Shown piece after piece: positions 24,746 to 36,000 of a DNA stretch of 64,000 nt. Position numbers and translations under genes: made by a program. The stretch comes from Apostichopus japonicus (taxonomy: Eukaryota; Echinodermata; Holothuroidea; Aspidochirotida; Stichopodidae): positions 23,220,960 through 23,284,959 of the forward strand of contig NC_092563.1 in assembly GCF_037975245.1 (NCBI RefSeq), written 5' to 3'. Below the pieces are notes generated by a model that saw nothing but the letters and a program-made list of their open reading frames with translations, had not been told where the DNA came from and ran no database searches. The first letter of the stretch is position 1; each line of letters starts with the position of its first letter.

Positions 24746-27700
24746 TGAGGACTTTTTTCATTTGCCCATTGTCAGCAAAAGTAGAACTTAAAGAGGCACT
24801 ATCTTTTCAAAGAGGTTTCAATTTTCGATCACATAAGAAAAAATCATTTTGAATCTTGCGAAGTATTCCAACATTTGTGGATGAGGTTTTGGCTTCAGGA
24901 AAGGTTATTTATTAAAAGCCACTCATTTAATTTTTTTCATTGCTATTCTGCCCAGGTACTTTAAAACAAACAAACAGAGAAATAGTTTACGAAAGACAAA
25001 CGCTAAAGAAGATCTGTTTCTGATATATATTTAATTTTGTTGGAGGAAAATCGATAGAAAGGCAGTAACAACAAATATTCATGAATAGTTTGATGGGCAA
25101 CAGTACACGTTACAGACCATCATTTTATCAGTACAGAGATTATTTTATTTTCATGCTCCATATAGGCTATCAAAAGAACCCCTTGTCAAACATCAATGGT
25201 CGTGGTAAGAGATTACTAATTTTGATTGTACCAAGGGAATTCCTGTCAAAATTCTTCTTGCTATGGAATTTTTTTTTTTTTTTGGAAATTATAAAGTTGA
25301 TGACTATAAAGTTGATGAATATAATGGTTTTGTTAAAGCCTCAATTTGTATCGGTTTTTGTGACTTAGTGTTACAAACCTGACCCAATCATGTAATTTTC
25401 ACAAGTAACTGCGATACCTCTTGGGCAAAAAAACAGCAAATCAATGTTGTTTAAACCCTTTGTCTGCCTGTAATATATCTGGTCATTTACATGTCAAGTC
25501 AAATGCAGGAAATTTTGTTCCCAGAAATTTTGAGCATAATGTTTTAGGTTTTCATTTGCAGAGTTTTGAAATTTACGGCTAAACTTTGTCATTCCTGATG
25601 CGGTGTTAATCGATTCAAGTAATAGATTAGATCTCTCTTCAGCTGTCTCCACCCTCCTTTGATTGGTCAAGTATTTTAGGTAATTGTGGCAGTTTTCAAG
25701 TTGTTAACTCTATTAATATTTCATAAATACAGTTTAGAATTAAGGAACAATTTTGAAGTAAGTCATTTTTATTAATATGATGTCTGAATTTTGCTGCTGT
25801 ATTTTCTGGATAACTTATAAAGTATAACCTCTGATTAAATCATGATTATTGTATACATTTCTATGTGATATCTTAATTTAGCTCCTTTACAATGTAATGC
25901 TATTGTTTTATTCGTCAAAGCTGAATTGCATTTACACTAGACAAGTACCAAAAATAGGATTTTTTTTAACATAATTTGCTGATTTCCAGTTTTGGTTGGC
26001 TCTTAGTCTGAAGATATTCTACATCTATGTGAATGATTAAATTAATAAATGTAGAGGTCTGTGAAATACATAATTTAATGGTCCAGAAATAGCAACAGTA
26101 CCATCTTTACCAGTGAGTTATTCATGCATAAAACACAAAACGAACAGACAAAAAGTTGTTGGTGTGTCTTTGTATCAATTTGAATCAATATCCCCCTTTA
26201 ATTTCACAAGGGATAAAAGTGTTAATGTCACTTTCCTCTTGATTTTAATCATAAAATGTGAATCTTATTGCTTGTAATCTCATTGCTTGTGAATCCCAAT
26301 TTGCGTTGTGAAGAAGAATTTATGGATCTCGTCTTGTTGTCTATCCTGCCTAAGAAGTTTACTCATCCTCCCTTTCTTAATAACTTAAAACTAGAAGCAA
26401 GAGATTCATGCTTAAAATAATTCAACCCCCTCCTCCTCAAACAAAAGAAGAAATAGGAAACTTTACCCCATTTATCCCCTTGGAACACTCTAAGCCAACT
26501 GGAATAATGTTCAGGTGAAAGTATAAGGCAAAATAAGCTTTTCTCATTGTTTGAGCAAAATTGGCCTTTTGATGTTACTTGACAAATGTTTACATAGTTC
26601 AGGTGCCATAAGCAGTTAGCTTCTGAATGTTGGGTTTTTACATCAATTAAGTCTTCCCCTCATCACCCTTTCCTTCATCATTCAGTTTTGATTTAATTTT
26701 TTCTGTGAAGTTTGTTTTTATTCAAATCTCTCAATTTTTTTTTATAGCATAACGATTGAGCTTCTCATTCTGCTTGAATGGTATATGTTCATTTAAAGGT
26801 GTAAGGGAGATGTGTACGATGAGAATGCATATTCATAAAATGATGGTAAAGTCTCCAGTGATGCATATTCATGAAGTATTTTGCTATGTGTTCTATTTAA
26901 ACAGGATGGTCTCGTAGACATCTTAACATGAAAGGAAAATTAGCAGATAAAACACTTAGCTTTGCCTGCAGGCAATTATATTTGAGAATATAAAATGTTT
27001 GGAATAATTTCTTCTAAAAAAGTCTCTTGTAGCTTTTAATCTGCCAAATAAGTTAAAACAGATGTCAAAGATTGTAGAACTTAAAAATATCAAAGTCAAT
27101 ATTTCAATCATTTGTATTAAATGAGAGGTTGAGGTAAAAATGAATATTCATGATATGTCATGCTCTAAGGCTCACACATTAATAACATACACACAACTTA
27201 TCATCATCACAGTTAGGGTGTAAATTTAAAGGTATATCAGATATAAAGAACACACTTCCTTGGTATATGTCCTTCAGAAACAAGAACATTTCCTGTGTAC
27301 ATTTCCTAGCAAGGGTGTGGATAATTTGAGTGATACACATACATGATACATCCACCCTCATAAAGTGTCGTGAGGAAATTCATGAATATTTATACATGTC
27401 TTATAATTATTAATGAACCTTTTTTTGCTCAAAACTTGAAAGTGGAACATCTTACTGGCTCTGAGTTTCTTTAGTCTCTGTTACATTGGATGTATTACTA
27501 TATTGCAGAAATAAGAACACATGTCAATATATAGTTCAACATGTTTAAATTTTCTCATTTGTGGTATAATTTTTTAAATCTTTTAAAACTTTCTCCTGCC
27601 TCTAAAGTGGCCTTCCTCCTCCTCTGTACGTTCTCCTCCCCACCCCTCCACTCATTTTCTTTGCCAATTAATACCCCCCTCCTGCCCATTCCATTGAGAA

Positions 27701-29200
27701 GCAATCTGTTCAGTACAGATTTTTGCTCATCATTGTGTCATCTTGAAAACAATTTAATGGGCATCGATATCTCTCGGCAGAAAACAAGGCGTAAGCAGAG
27801 TGATAAATAATCTGGTACTGTGTTGTGAGGTTGTAAAGTACTAACATGTGATGTTACTCAGTTTGTCAGCGATATTGCTTGAAGACATGAATGCAGTCTG
27901 CCCCTTCCCCCACCCCTTCCCCACCCCATCCACCCAGAGGCATCAAGAGCAAGGTCAGATTCCAAAGACAATTATATCACTGGTGCCACTTTTCTTGGGC
28001 ACTTTCAATTTTTCCTTCAGTCGATTATGAAAATAAGAATACACATTTCTTTGCCACATATTTCCATGGTCCCCTTATTGACCCTGGGGTTGTACCCCAC
28101 CCCCTCTACCCCCCCCCCCCCTCTAACCCCTCCACCCACCATACCCACTTGTCAGGCCTGCCTACAGCTGCTTTCCCTCTGCAGTATTAATATGATTTCC
28201 TGCCAAACTGACATATGTTCCCATCGGAAAAACATTTCTGGGGGGAATTGGGTGCACGCTACATGCAGTGGTACTTATGATTCAAGCCTCTTTGAGAATC
28301 GCTGTATACAGGAAGTCGTGTCTTATTTTTAAGCAGCGTTTTGAGTTGGTTTCGGTGGACGTTTAGAATATATTCGATACTAACATCTCATCATAACAAA
28401 TTACTTTGGTAGCTATAAATTTTCATTTAAATGGAATAGTGAAGTCAATCGGGATAATTATGAAATTAATCATTTCCAAATACTAAGATGAAAGTGTCCG
28501 ACGACGAAATGTTGATGATACGTTAAATTTATTAATTAGTTGTTATATAGTAAATTTAATTTGGTGTAAGGACGTTTCACAAGCAGAGGCTAATGAAATG
28601 GTGGCGCACTAACGTCTACCATCAACACAGAAAAGACTTTGCATGTATTTCAGTATTTTGACTGTGCTGTATTTTCCATCTCTGCAAATAACTTGTTTCT
28701 TTGCATCTCCGTAACACAGTACAGAATCCGTCCTGATCACTTTATATTCAATACAGGACTTTCCTTCCACACTCACACTAAAATAAAGAGAAAAGTTTCG
28801 GTTTTAAGGAAACCTACACTGGATATTTTCTCCATTTTACGTTACGGCTCAGATAATTAAAAAGCAATAATGAATATTAATTCTGTGTGTTGTCGAGGTT
28901 ATCTTTTTGCCTGTGTAAGTGTTAACAAATTATGAATCACAACTCGGTACTCGTACTCGAAAAAAATAGGTGGAAGGTCTTTTACTGTATCAGATTCTCG
29001 GGAGTTCCAAAATACTCCAATAAGGTGTTAGCTATATGCTATGTAGTTGCACCCCACCCCAACCCCAAAACAAGGGGGGTTACTTAGACTGGTACTTTCT
29101 ACTCGGTGAAAACCAGTTGCGTGGAGAACCTGCAGATCAGGCGCGCAGGACAATGAACAACAAGGTCCTCTTTCTGAAGGTTTCATTAATACTACGTATT
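24746..29200. other. DDX1 3' untranslated and intergenic region
   Basis: No further coding exon is recognised. A candidate polyadenylation signal AATAAA lies at 26044-26049; the true 3' end cannot be fixed from sequence. ATTCATGA-type palindromes recur (about 25073, 26827, 26863, 27139, 27379). Pyrimidine-rich frames at 27600-27700 and 27890-28150 are low-complexity and rejected as genes. Confidence 0.5.
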
Positions 29201-29202
29201 TT

Positions 29203-29490
29203 ACCGGTGCTGTGGCCGAGTGGATAAAGGCAGTGGCATTTGAAGCAATTAGACTTAGCAATCGAGAGGTCAGGGGTTCGATCCCTGGGCGGGTCATAGT
29301 AAGGTGGGTGTTTTATTTTTATTTATTATTTTCTTTAACTAAGAGCAATCTACGGTTTTCCCATCTGAAATGACTTTCTAAAGTTGAAAAGATTCCAAAG
29401 TTGAGTTAAAGTGTTTAATCGCAGGCCTCCTGACGTAAAGGTTGAAATAGTTAGCCCTTGCGGGATTCTCCCACATTTGTGGACGATTAA
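29203..29490 (+). mobile_element. tRNA-derived SINE (family A), best preserved copy
   Basis: The head is a tRNA-Ser/Leu-like sequence with box A TGGCCGAGTGG (29213-29223) and box B GGTTCGATCCC (29275-29285), correctly spaced for a class II tRNA with a long variable arm. The body follows (CATCTGAAATGACTTTCTAA) and then the tail AGCCCTTGCGGGATTCTCCC. Acceptor-stem ends do not pair as a mature tRNA would, so it is a SINE and not a tRNA gene. Confidence 0.88.
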
Positions 29491-29706
29491 GCGTCGTAAA
29501 AATAACTGTCTGATTATTATTTTATTCCGGTTTGTCTCTTATAATTTGCCAGCACCCCGCTCTAACGGTCTGGTCTGGTTGACAGGTCTCGGCGGCAACA
29601 CTGTTATTCCTTCATCATTGTTTAACTTGGATAGCAGTCTTTTCCCCGTCTTGAATATTTGAAGGGCGACGCAAGTCTTTCATAAACATCGTGAACGTTG
29701 CGTCAC

Positions 29707-29802
29707 CAGTGGCATCGGTGGGTGAGGGGGGGGGGGAGCACGGGGCCACCAAAACTTACGTGACTCCCTCCTCTGGTACCCAAAATGAAAAATGTCAAGT
29801 CA

Positions 29803-29834
<32 letters not shown>

Positions 29835-30042
29835 GGGCAGAAAAGCCTACACAACTTATACTGACTAAAATGTACTGACGTCTGCCTCCAAACTTCTGCG
29901 GATATGAAGCTGATACCAAATCTGGAAATACAGCTAACATTACCCAAATACTGCTCATCACTTCCCCTACCCCGTTGCTGAGACCACTCCCCCCCACCCC
30001 CCTCCCCACACACGCATTTCCAAATGTCTGGCGACGCCACTG
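29707..30042. mobile_element. MITE-like element with CAGTGGC(A/G)TCG ends, no clear target duplication
   Basis: The left end CAGTGGCATCGG is followed by a G-run; the right end is preceded by a C-run (29988-30006) and, complemented, begins CAGTGGCGTCGCC. This is the layout of the hAT MITEs elsewhere in the window, but the flanking eight bases (TGCGTCAC and TGTAAGGT) do not match. A TA microsatellite lies inside at 29803-29830. Confidence 0.5.
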
Positions 30043-30539
30043 TGTAAGGTGAGCAACAAATTAACGTCATTTACAGCAGCAACATGATAGATGAAATAAG
30101 CTGCTCATCAGCTGACATTTTGTCCTTACTTGGGCAGATCTGCAACGTGAAGCCTTTTTTTTTCACGATATTATCATGTTGATCAGCATATTTTAGTAGC
30201 GTTCCATAACAAGTACTTTTGATCTGCAACTCGGTCTGTCTGAGAAAAGTTCAGATCCTCATATTACGGAAGCGTAGAAGACACATAACTTTGACGACTC
30301 ACGCACATTGCAAAACGGTTAATATCTGAAGTAACCGTTTTGTATAGCCTATTAGTGTTTCTCGCCAAAGTGTCAAAAATATGAAAATTATGATCGAGTT
30401 CCAGACATGTTATAACCGCGAGGTTAGGTGAAAAATATGGAAATTATTTTATTTCAAGATTTGCAATACGGTAGTTTCAGTTTTTAACGTTGTAACTAAC
30501 GCAGTATGCATTACTAGTTCAGTAGTTAGTTTAGTAGAA

Positions 30540-31880
30540 AAAAGGATTAGGAAGGACAATCAAGAACCCATCAAGGACCTTATAGGAGAGGCAAAAATGA
30601 AGACACAAACACTCAGACCCGATTACAATGCTTAATGTACTCTTCCAAAGCGGCATTCTTAAACCCATTCACACTACTTGCAAGTACAACTTTCTCAGGC
30701 AAACCTTTCCATTCATTCACAACCCTATTAAAAAAAAGTTATGGCGAATAATAATCCTACTTTATAACTTTTGGAGTCGAAGACAATGACCTCTGGTACA
30801 ACTACTAGGCTATTAGCAAACATAAAAAAGTCAGTGAAGGATAAATTGGCCAAACCATACACAATCTTGAAAACCTGAATCAAGTTACCACGTAACCTCT
30901 TAAGCTCCAGTGTGGTGAGATCCAGCAGCTGTAACCGTCTATAACAAGGAACACCCTTAAGGAACTAATCATCATATAGTAGCCAGGCTCTGGACCTTCT
31001 CGAGTACCTTATCCTTAGCGAATATGGGTTCCAAGCCTGTACAGCATACTCCTGATGAGGCCTAACCAACTGCTTATAAAGCCGAACAATTATGTCCTCT
31101 TTCAGACAACTGAAGTTCCTCTTGATCATACCTAAAACCCTATTACCTCTTTTAGCAGCTTCGAGACAATGTTTAGAAGGTTGCAGAGATGAGTCAATGT
31201 AGATACCTATAGGTCTCTTTCAACAAATATCTCCTGCAACTCCTCACCATTAAGAGTTTAAGTATACTTTTGGTGAGGCCCACTACTACCAATATGAATC
31301 ACCTTGTTTATCAATATTAAAAAGCATTTGCTATCCACGAGACCAGGAAAAAACCTTATCCAAATCCATTTGAAATTTCTCAGAATCGCTTTCGGAAGAG
31401 ACCTCAGAATACAGTTTGGTGTCACGAGAAATCTTCTGGGCTGTACACAAAATATATCTATCAATGTCATTTATATAGGCAACAAACAACACAGGACCCA
31501 AGACAAACCCTTGTGGAACACCACTAGTAACGTCCTGCCAAGAAAATGCACAGCCTATGACTAACACCCTCTGTTTCCTATTACCGAGCCAAATTCTCGA
31601 CCCTAGACAGTAAATTCCCATTGGCACCCATACTCTTCACCCTATAAGTAAAAGACGCTGGTGGGGAACTTTATCGTAGGCCTTCTTGAAATCCAAGAAC
31701 ACAACATCTACAGACTTATTGCCTTCAGTGAGCTTGTTACATCTTCCATAAACTGAAGAATAATAGTGAGACAAGAACCTTTTTTCCACAAAAGCCATGT
31801 TGAGACATACTGTTAAAATGTAACGGTTAATTTTACATTTTTTTATGTTTTCACGAGAAGAAATGAACGAGCACAACAGT
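30540..31880 (-). mobile_element. Non-LTR retrotransposon (CR1/L2/jockey-like) reverse transcriptase relic
   Basis: The - strand carries reverse-transcriptase blocks in order. At 31637-31876 it reads VDVVFLDFKKAYDKVPHQRL; at 31331-31627 it reads SGVPQGFVLGPVLF followed by YINDID. After these comes a C-terminal tail at about 30600-30720 with LPEKVV and SVNGFKNAALEEY. The catalytic YxDD region is not readable as such, and frames are broken between blocks, so the copy is inactive. No endonuclease is seen, so it is 5' truncated near 31880. Confidence 0.82.
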
Positions 31881-31925
31881 ATTTTTCTATATGTTGGAGT
31901 TTCATCAAGATAAAATTTTTTTTTT

Positions 31926-31985
31926 AGCCTCTGAAGAAGATTCTGCTAGGATCGAAACGTCAGGCCAACTTACTTTTACACATAG
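31926..31985 (+). mobile_element. Penelope-type 3' tail fragment with hammerhead-ribozyme-like fold
   Basis: About 50 bases (31933-31983) are nearly identical to the 3' end of the Penelope-like relic at 1755-1805. Core: CTGAAGA (31931-31937), a hairpin GATTC/GGATC (31939-31943 with 31949-31953) and GAAACGTC (31954-31961). Flanking GCCT (31927-31930) and AGGC (31962-31965) can form stem I. One extra A (31938) stands between the CUGANGA box and stem II. Hammerhead motifs in Penelope-like elements are established knowledge; activity here is inferred at most. Confidence 0.6.
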
Positions 31986-31989
31986 TAAC

Positions 31990-32800
31990 AAGTGTACATA
32001 ACGGTAAGATTTAGATTTCACCACTTTACGGTTTTACAACGCTTAATTAACACAATACGTCTGCCAGAACACAATTGAAGTTTTAGTCAGATTTTACGAC
32101 GTTTTGTCAATATCATGACAGGAAAATGCGAATCGGTATAGTTTTAGATTTAGAAAATTTCACAGGGATAGCGTATATGGTGAAACGGTAATTTTTGAGA
32201 TATTTCATATTTTAAATTGGAGAGAATGGTAATCAGGAAAAAAGGGTAATTTTCAGATGTAATCGTTTCCAATGTGTGTATGTCGTCAAAATGATGTCTC
32301 TTCTATTTACCCGTAGTCCCATCGTATTGATTAGGAAAAGGCCGTTCAACATATGACGTCAGCTGACGTAACTTACCATTATAAATCACTCTTGAACATA
32401 TAAGACTAAACTAACGGAGATCAAGTGGATTACTCAACGTAGTACCGGAGATTGAAGAAAAATATTTAAGGCCGTATTTATGTAGCTTTTACGTAAAACC
32501 GTTGCAATTTTGGTCATCAAATTGCATGGCTTCCGCGTTTACTTTTTTAATTGCGGAGGAATGCGATCAGACAGTTTACCCTTATGCTAATAAGTGCCGT
32601 AGAGCCAATGGCATTTTTTAATCAATAACCGTTATATTTTGTTTGGAGTTTGATAGCCTTAAAGTCAGATTTGGGGCTTTAATATTTGCTTAGGACGGCA
32701 AATTTATATAGTTATTAAAGAATAAACTCAATAATTCTTCATTTTGACCCAGCAGATGAATGAAAATACTTATACAAAATTAGTAGGTATCGTGAACAAT
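31990..32800. other. Upstream region of the ANT gene
   Basis: No coding feature or repeat recognised. The segment should include the ANT promoter; a pair of CRE-like sites is listed separately. No convincing TATA box can be tied to a transcription start. Confidence 0.4.
32354..32371. promoter_or_regulatory. Paired CRE/ATF-like sites TGACGTCA and TGACGTAA
   Basis: A consensus palindromic CRE (32354-32361) is followed after two bases by TGACGTAA (32364-32371). It lies about 650 bases before the ANT start codon. CREB/ATF binding is established for the motif; use of this site by ANT is inference. Confidence 0.4.
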
Positions 32801-33009
32801 CGATATTGTTACGCCCGTTCTACACCATGTCCTGGTTAATCACGCGCGTAGGAATAGGTAACCGGTTTACGTCACCGGCTTCACATACGTACGTATTATA
32901 CTACAAACCGGTCGTAGGACCATCTCTGCAGCTAACTGTAGTGTCGCACACTGAATCTGTCAGTGGAATTTTCTTTACGTTTGTAGCACCAATACCAACG
33001 CCACGCAAA

Positions 33010-36000
33010 ATGACGACCGCCTTTTCAAAAGAAGGAGCAATTTCCTTTGCCAAGGATCTTGCAGCCGGTGGAGTTGCAGCAGCTATATCTAAAACAGCTG
33101 TAGCACCAATCGAGAGAGTGAAATTGCTTCTTCAGGTGTGTGAGATCACTGAAAATTAACCGATAATGTCTTCAGTTCTGTGCATGTAAATCCACACGTG
33201 GAATTCATATGTTAGGCTTAGTGTACTAACGTAGAATAAGTACGAGGCAAGTACCAATAGGCTAAGTAACCATAAGCTCTTGCATGAACTAACTCAACTG
33301 GTTATCTGTCACAGTGTGTATTATGTATGGTAATCTTTACGGGAAGTTAGTTTGCAACAAAATAAAGATACCTGACTTGCTTGGATTTGGTTTGTCTACT
33401 TGGGTAGAAATATTGAATACATGTTAGTTCATGTAGAAAAATATTGAATAACGTTTTAGTTTCGAGTTGTTTCATTATTTTTAGTTCAGCGTTTCCAAAA
33501 GTCAGCTAGCCTACATAACAGAAAGTTACATCAAAATAATGAGGAAATAAAATGAAGCATGTGTTGCTCAGTGCTGTCATATTTAGGCTTGATCAAATCT
33601 TCCTTTTTGTGTGAAAAAGGAACATTAAATCTGTGAGATTGCCCTTATAGATTATGATTTTTCTTTGCTGCTTGGGAATGCTGTTCACAACAGCTTTATC
33701 TTTAGATCATAGACCAAAGATGATGGATGAGTTAGTCTCATATAATACCAAATTAATACTGATATTAAAAGTTCACCTGAACAGTAATTTTCAAGCTAGG
33801 CACAATAAGCATGAATCATTGTTAAATGAGCAGTTGTAGGTCACTTTGAGGTGAAAGGGAAGTTGTCAGATCCTGTGGAAGTGTTAGATTTGATGAACAA
33901 AGTAAGTACGTACGATAGTCATGAGAGCTGTGCGTTATAACAGCTCCCTTCTTAGTAACTTTTTTTGGGAAGCTTTTTGCTACATATGCACTGTTTAGAA
34001 AGGCACAAACTAAATGCCTGAATTTCCAATTTTTATAGAATTTCCAAAATGATTCAGTTATTTCCAGTTTTGAGTGGACTATGACTCACCATGGGGTTGT
34101 ACCAGTTTACACTGTTCACTTCTACAATGAAAACCTTGCTGGAAACTTGTATGATAAACATTGTATACTTGATAATGTTATCATGGGACAAATTTTACCT
34201 CTGCTGTTTCTGACTTTCCGCAAAACATCAGCTGTCTTATTACCCAGGTTTAGAAAGTTGTCTAATGTGAATGCTCCAACCCACCCAATAAGAAGCATAC
34301 TGTATATGTGCAATGGTGGCTCAGATCTTACTCTCATAAATTACCATTAATATGTGTGAAGTACAATTAAAAAATTTCATAAAGCTCATAATAACTGCTT
34401 GAGTTTCTGTTGAAACCTCATCAAAATGATTTAACATAGAGTTCTTTCTTCCGTTGTGTTAACTGAATAACAGAATAAACAAATGCATCAGATCTGTAGA
34501 AAGCTTGTTCATATTGGTCACTTCGGCCTAAATTGTGTGAAAAAGTGTGTTGCCACCTTAGTACGATCAAGATCAAACTACAGTAACTGTGTTAACAAAT
34601 AGCATACTTTTTTAGAAAACTTAGGATGCCAAAAGTAACGTGATAGAGAAAATGGGGGATTGTTTTCTTTTGAACATGGGGGGGGAAGGGCAAGGGTATT
34701 TGCATAAACTGTTTAGGGCATTTATCAGTCATGTTACTGTTTATGGGATGGGGAGATGCTTCATATAGAGTGTGTACAAGACCATTGGCAAGATTTACAG
34801 TATTAGTTCAGAGAATCTATTTGCAAGTGAACTTGTTGAAGTATGTAACCACTTTTGCAGGTCATATCACTCAGCTCACCAGTCAGTAAATTTCAGCCCT
34901 GGAAGTGATTGATGTGAGATGAGTGATCGAGGTACGAAAGACAAGCAATTCGTTTTGGCGTCTGAAGTTGATTTGTCAAAACCACTTTCACCAAGCATTC
35001 AATCATCCAAATCCAAACGTGTGCAATGAAGGTGTACAAGTGGGCATCATTATAATTTGTTTCCCTGTATTCTTTTCCAATTTAGGTCCAACATGCATCC
35101 AAACAGATCACCAAAGAAATGCAATACAAAGGCATCGTTGATTGCTTCTCCCGAGTGACCAAGGAACAGGGATTCTTCTCACTATGGAGAGGAAACTTGG
35201 CCAATGTGATCAGATACTTTCCCACACAAGTGAGTATTATAGAACTTCACCACAAATAAGACGATTGTGGTTGAAAGACTATGGCCGTTGTGTCATTGGA
35301 CTTTCTTTGAATGGCTTTATTGTTTTATATCTTTTGAAGAGTCTGTATGTGGGAGTTTTTGGGCAATTAGCGGCCCAAATATCTTCTGTAAGAGACAAAC
35401 TAATTGCCAAGATAATGTTACATAGTCTGTGACCACATTTGCATTGGCTATTGTGGCTGAATCGGGAAAACACATCAGGATGGATGTTGTGCATATGTGA
35501 TAATAGAGGTAACCAAACACTCTGTGAGATGTGTATATTACCATTCAGGCAAATCCATTCTAAACTGAACTCACTCTTTGGAAAACTTCTTTGTGTGTGT
35601 TGAAGAAGGCTTACATTTGTTATGATTGTAGAAGATTCTATTAAATGTGAATTGTCGTAGAAAGTAGGATAAATTATCAGATGTTACAGTAGTTTAGTAG
35701 TGTAGGCTATGAACCTACTCAACTATGAAATGCTAACAATTGAGTTTCTTCTTTAAAGAATTTGCTGACGTTTTGTATCCATTCATACTGGGTATATATA
35801 AACTCTTGTGAGGTTACCTATATCAAAAGTGTCCTAAAGCTTTGTAAGCAAACTGATCTTTTATGATATATGCACAAGCGTGTGGAAATATACAAGCATA
35901 GTATGCACTTCTACTGAAATAGTCTTCTGTGTACACGGCAGTTGTAGGTACAAGTATGAACAAGACTCCTATTGAAATTGGAAGAGGTCAAAGGTCACAT

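Noticed and set aside
27541-28332. Several overlapping + strand frames of 60-101 codons
   Set aside because: They are Pro/Ser/Leu-rich products of C/T-rich sequence, without splice sites or family motifs.
29211-29297. tRNA-Ser/Leu gene
   Set aside because: Boxes A and B are good, but acceptor ends do not pair and the same sequence with the same body recurs at 13646 and 16112, so it is a SINE head.
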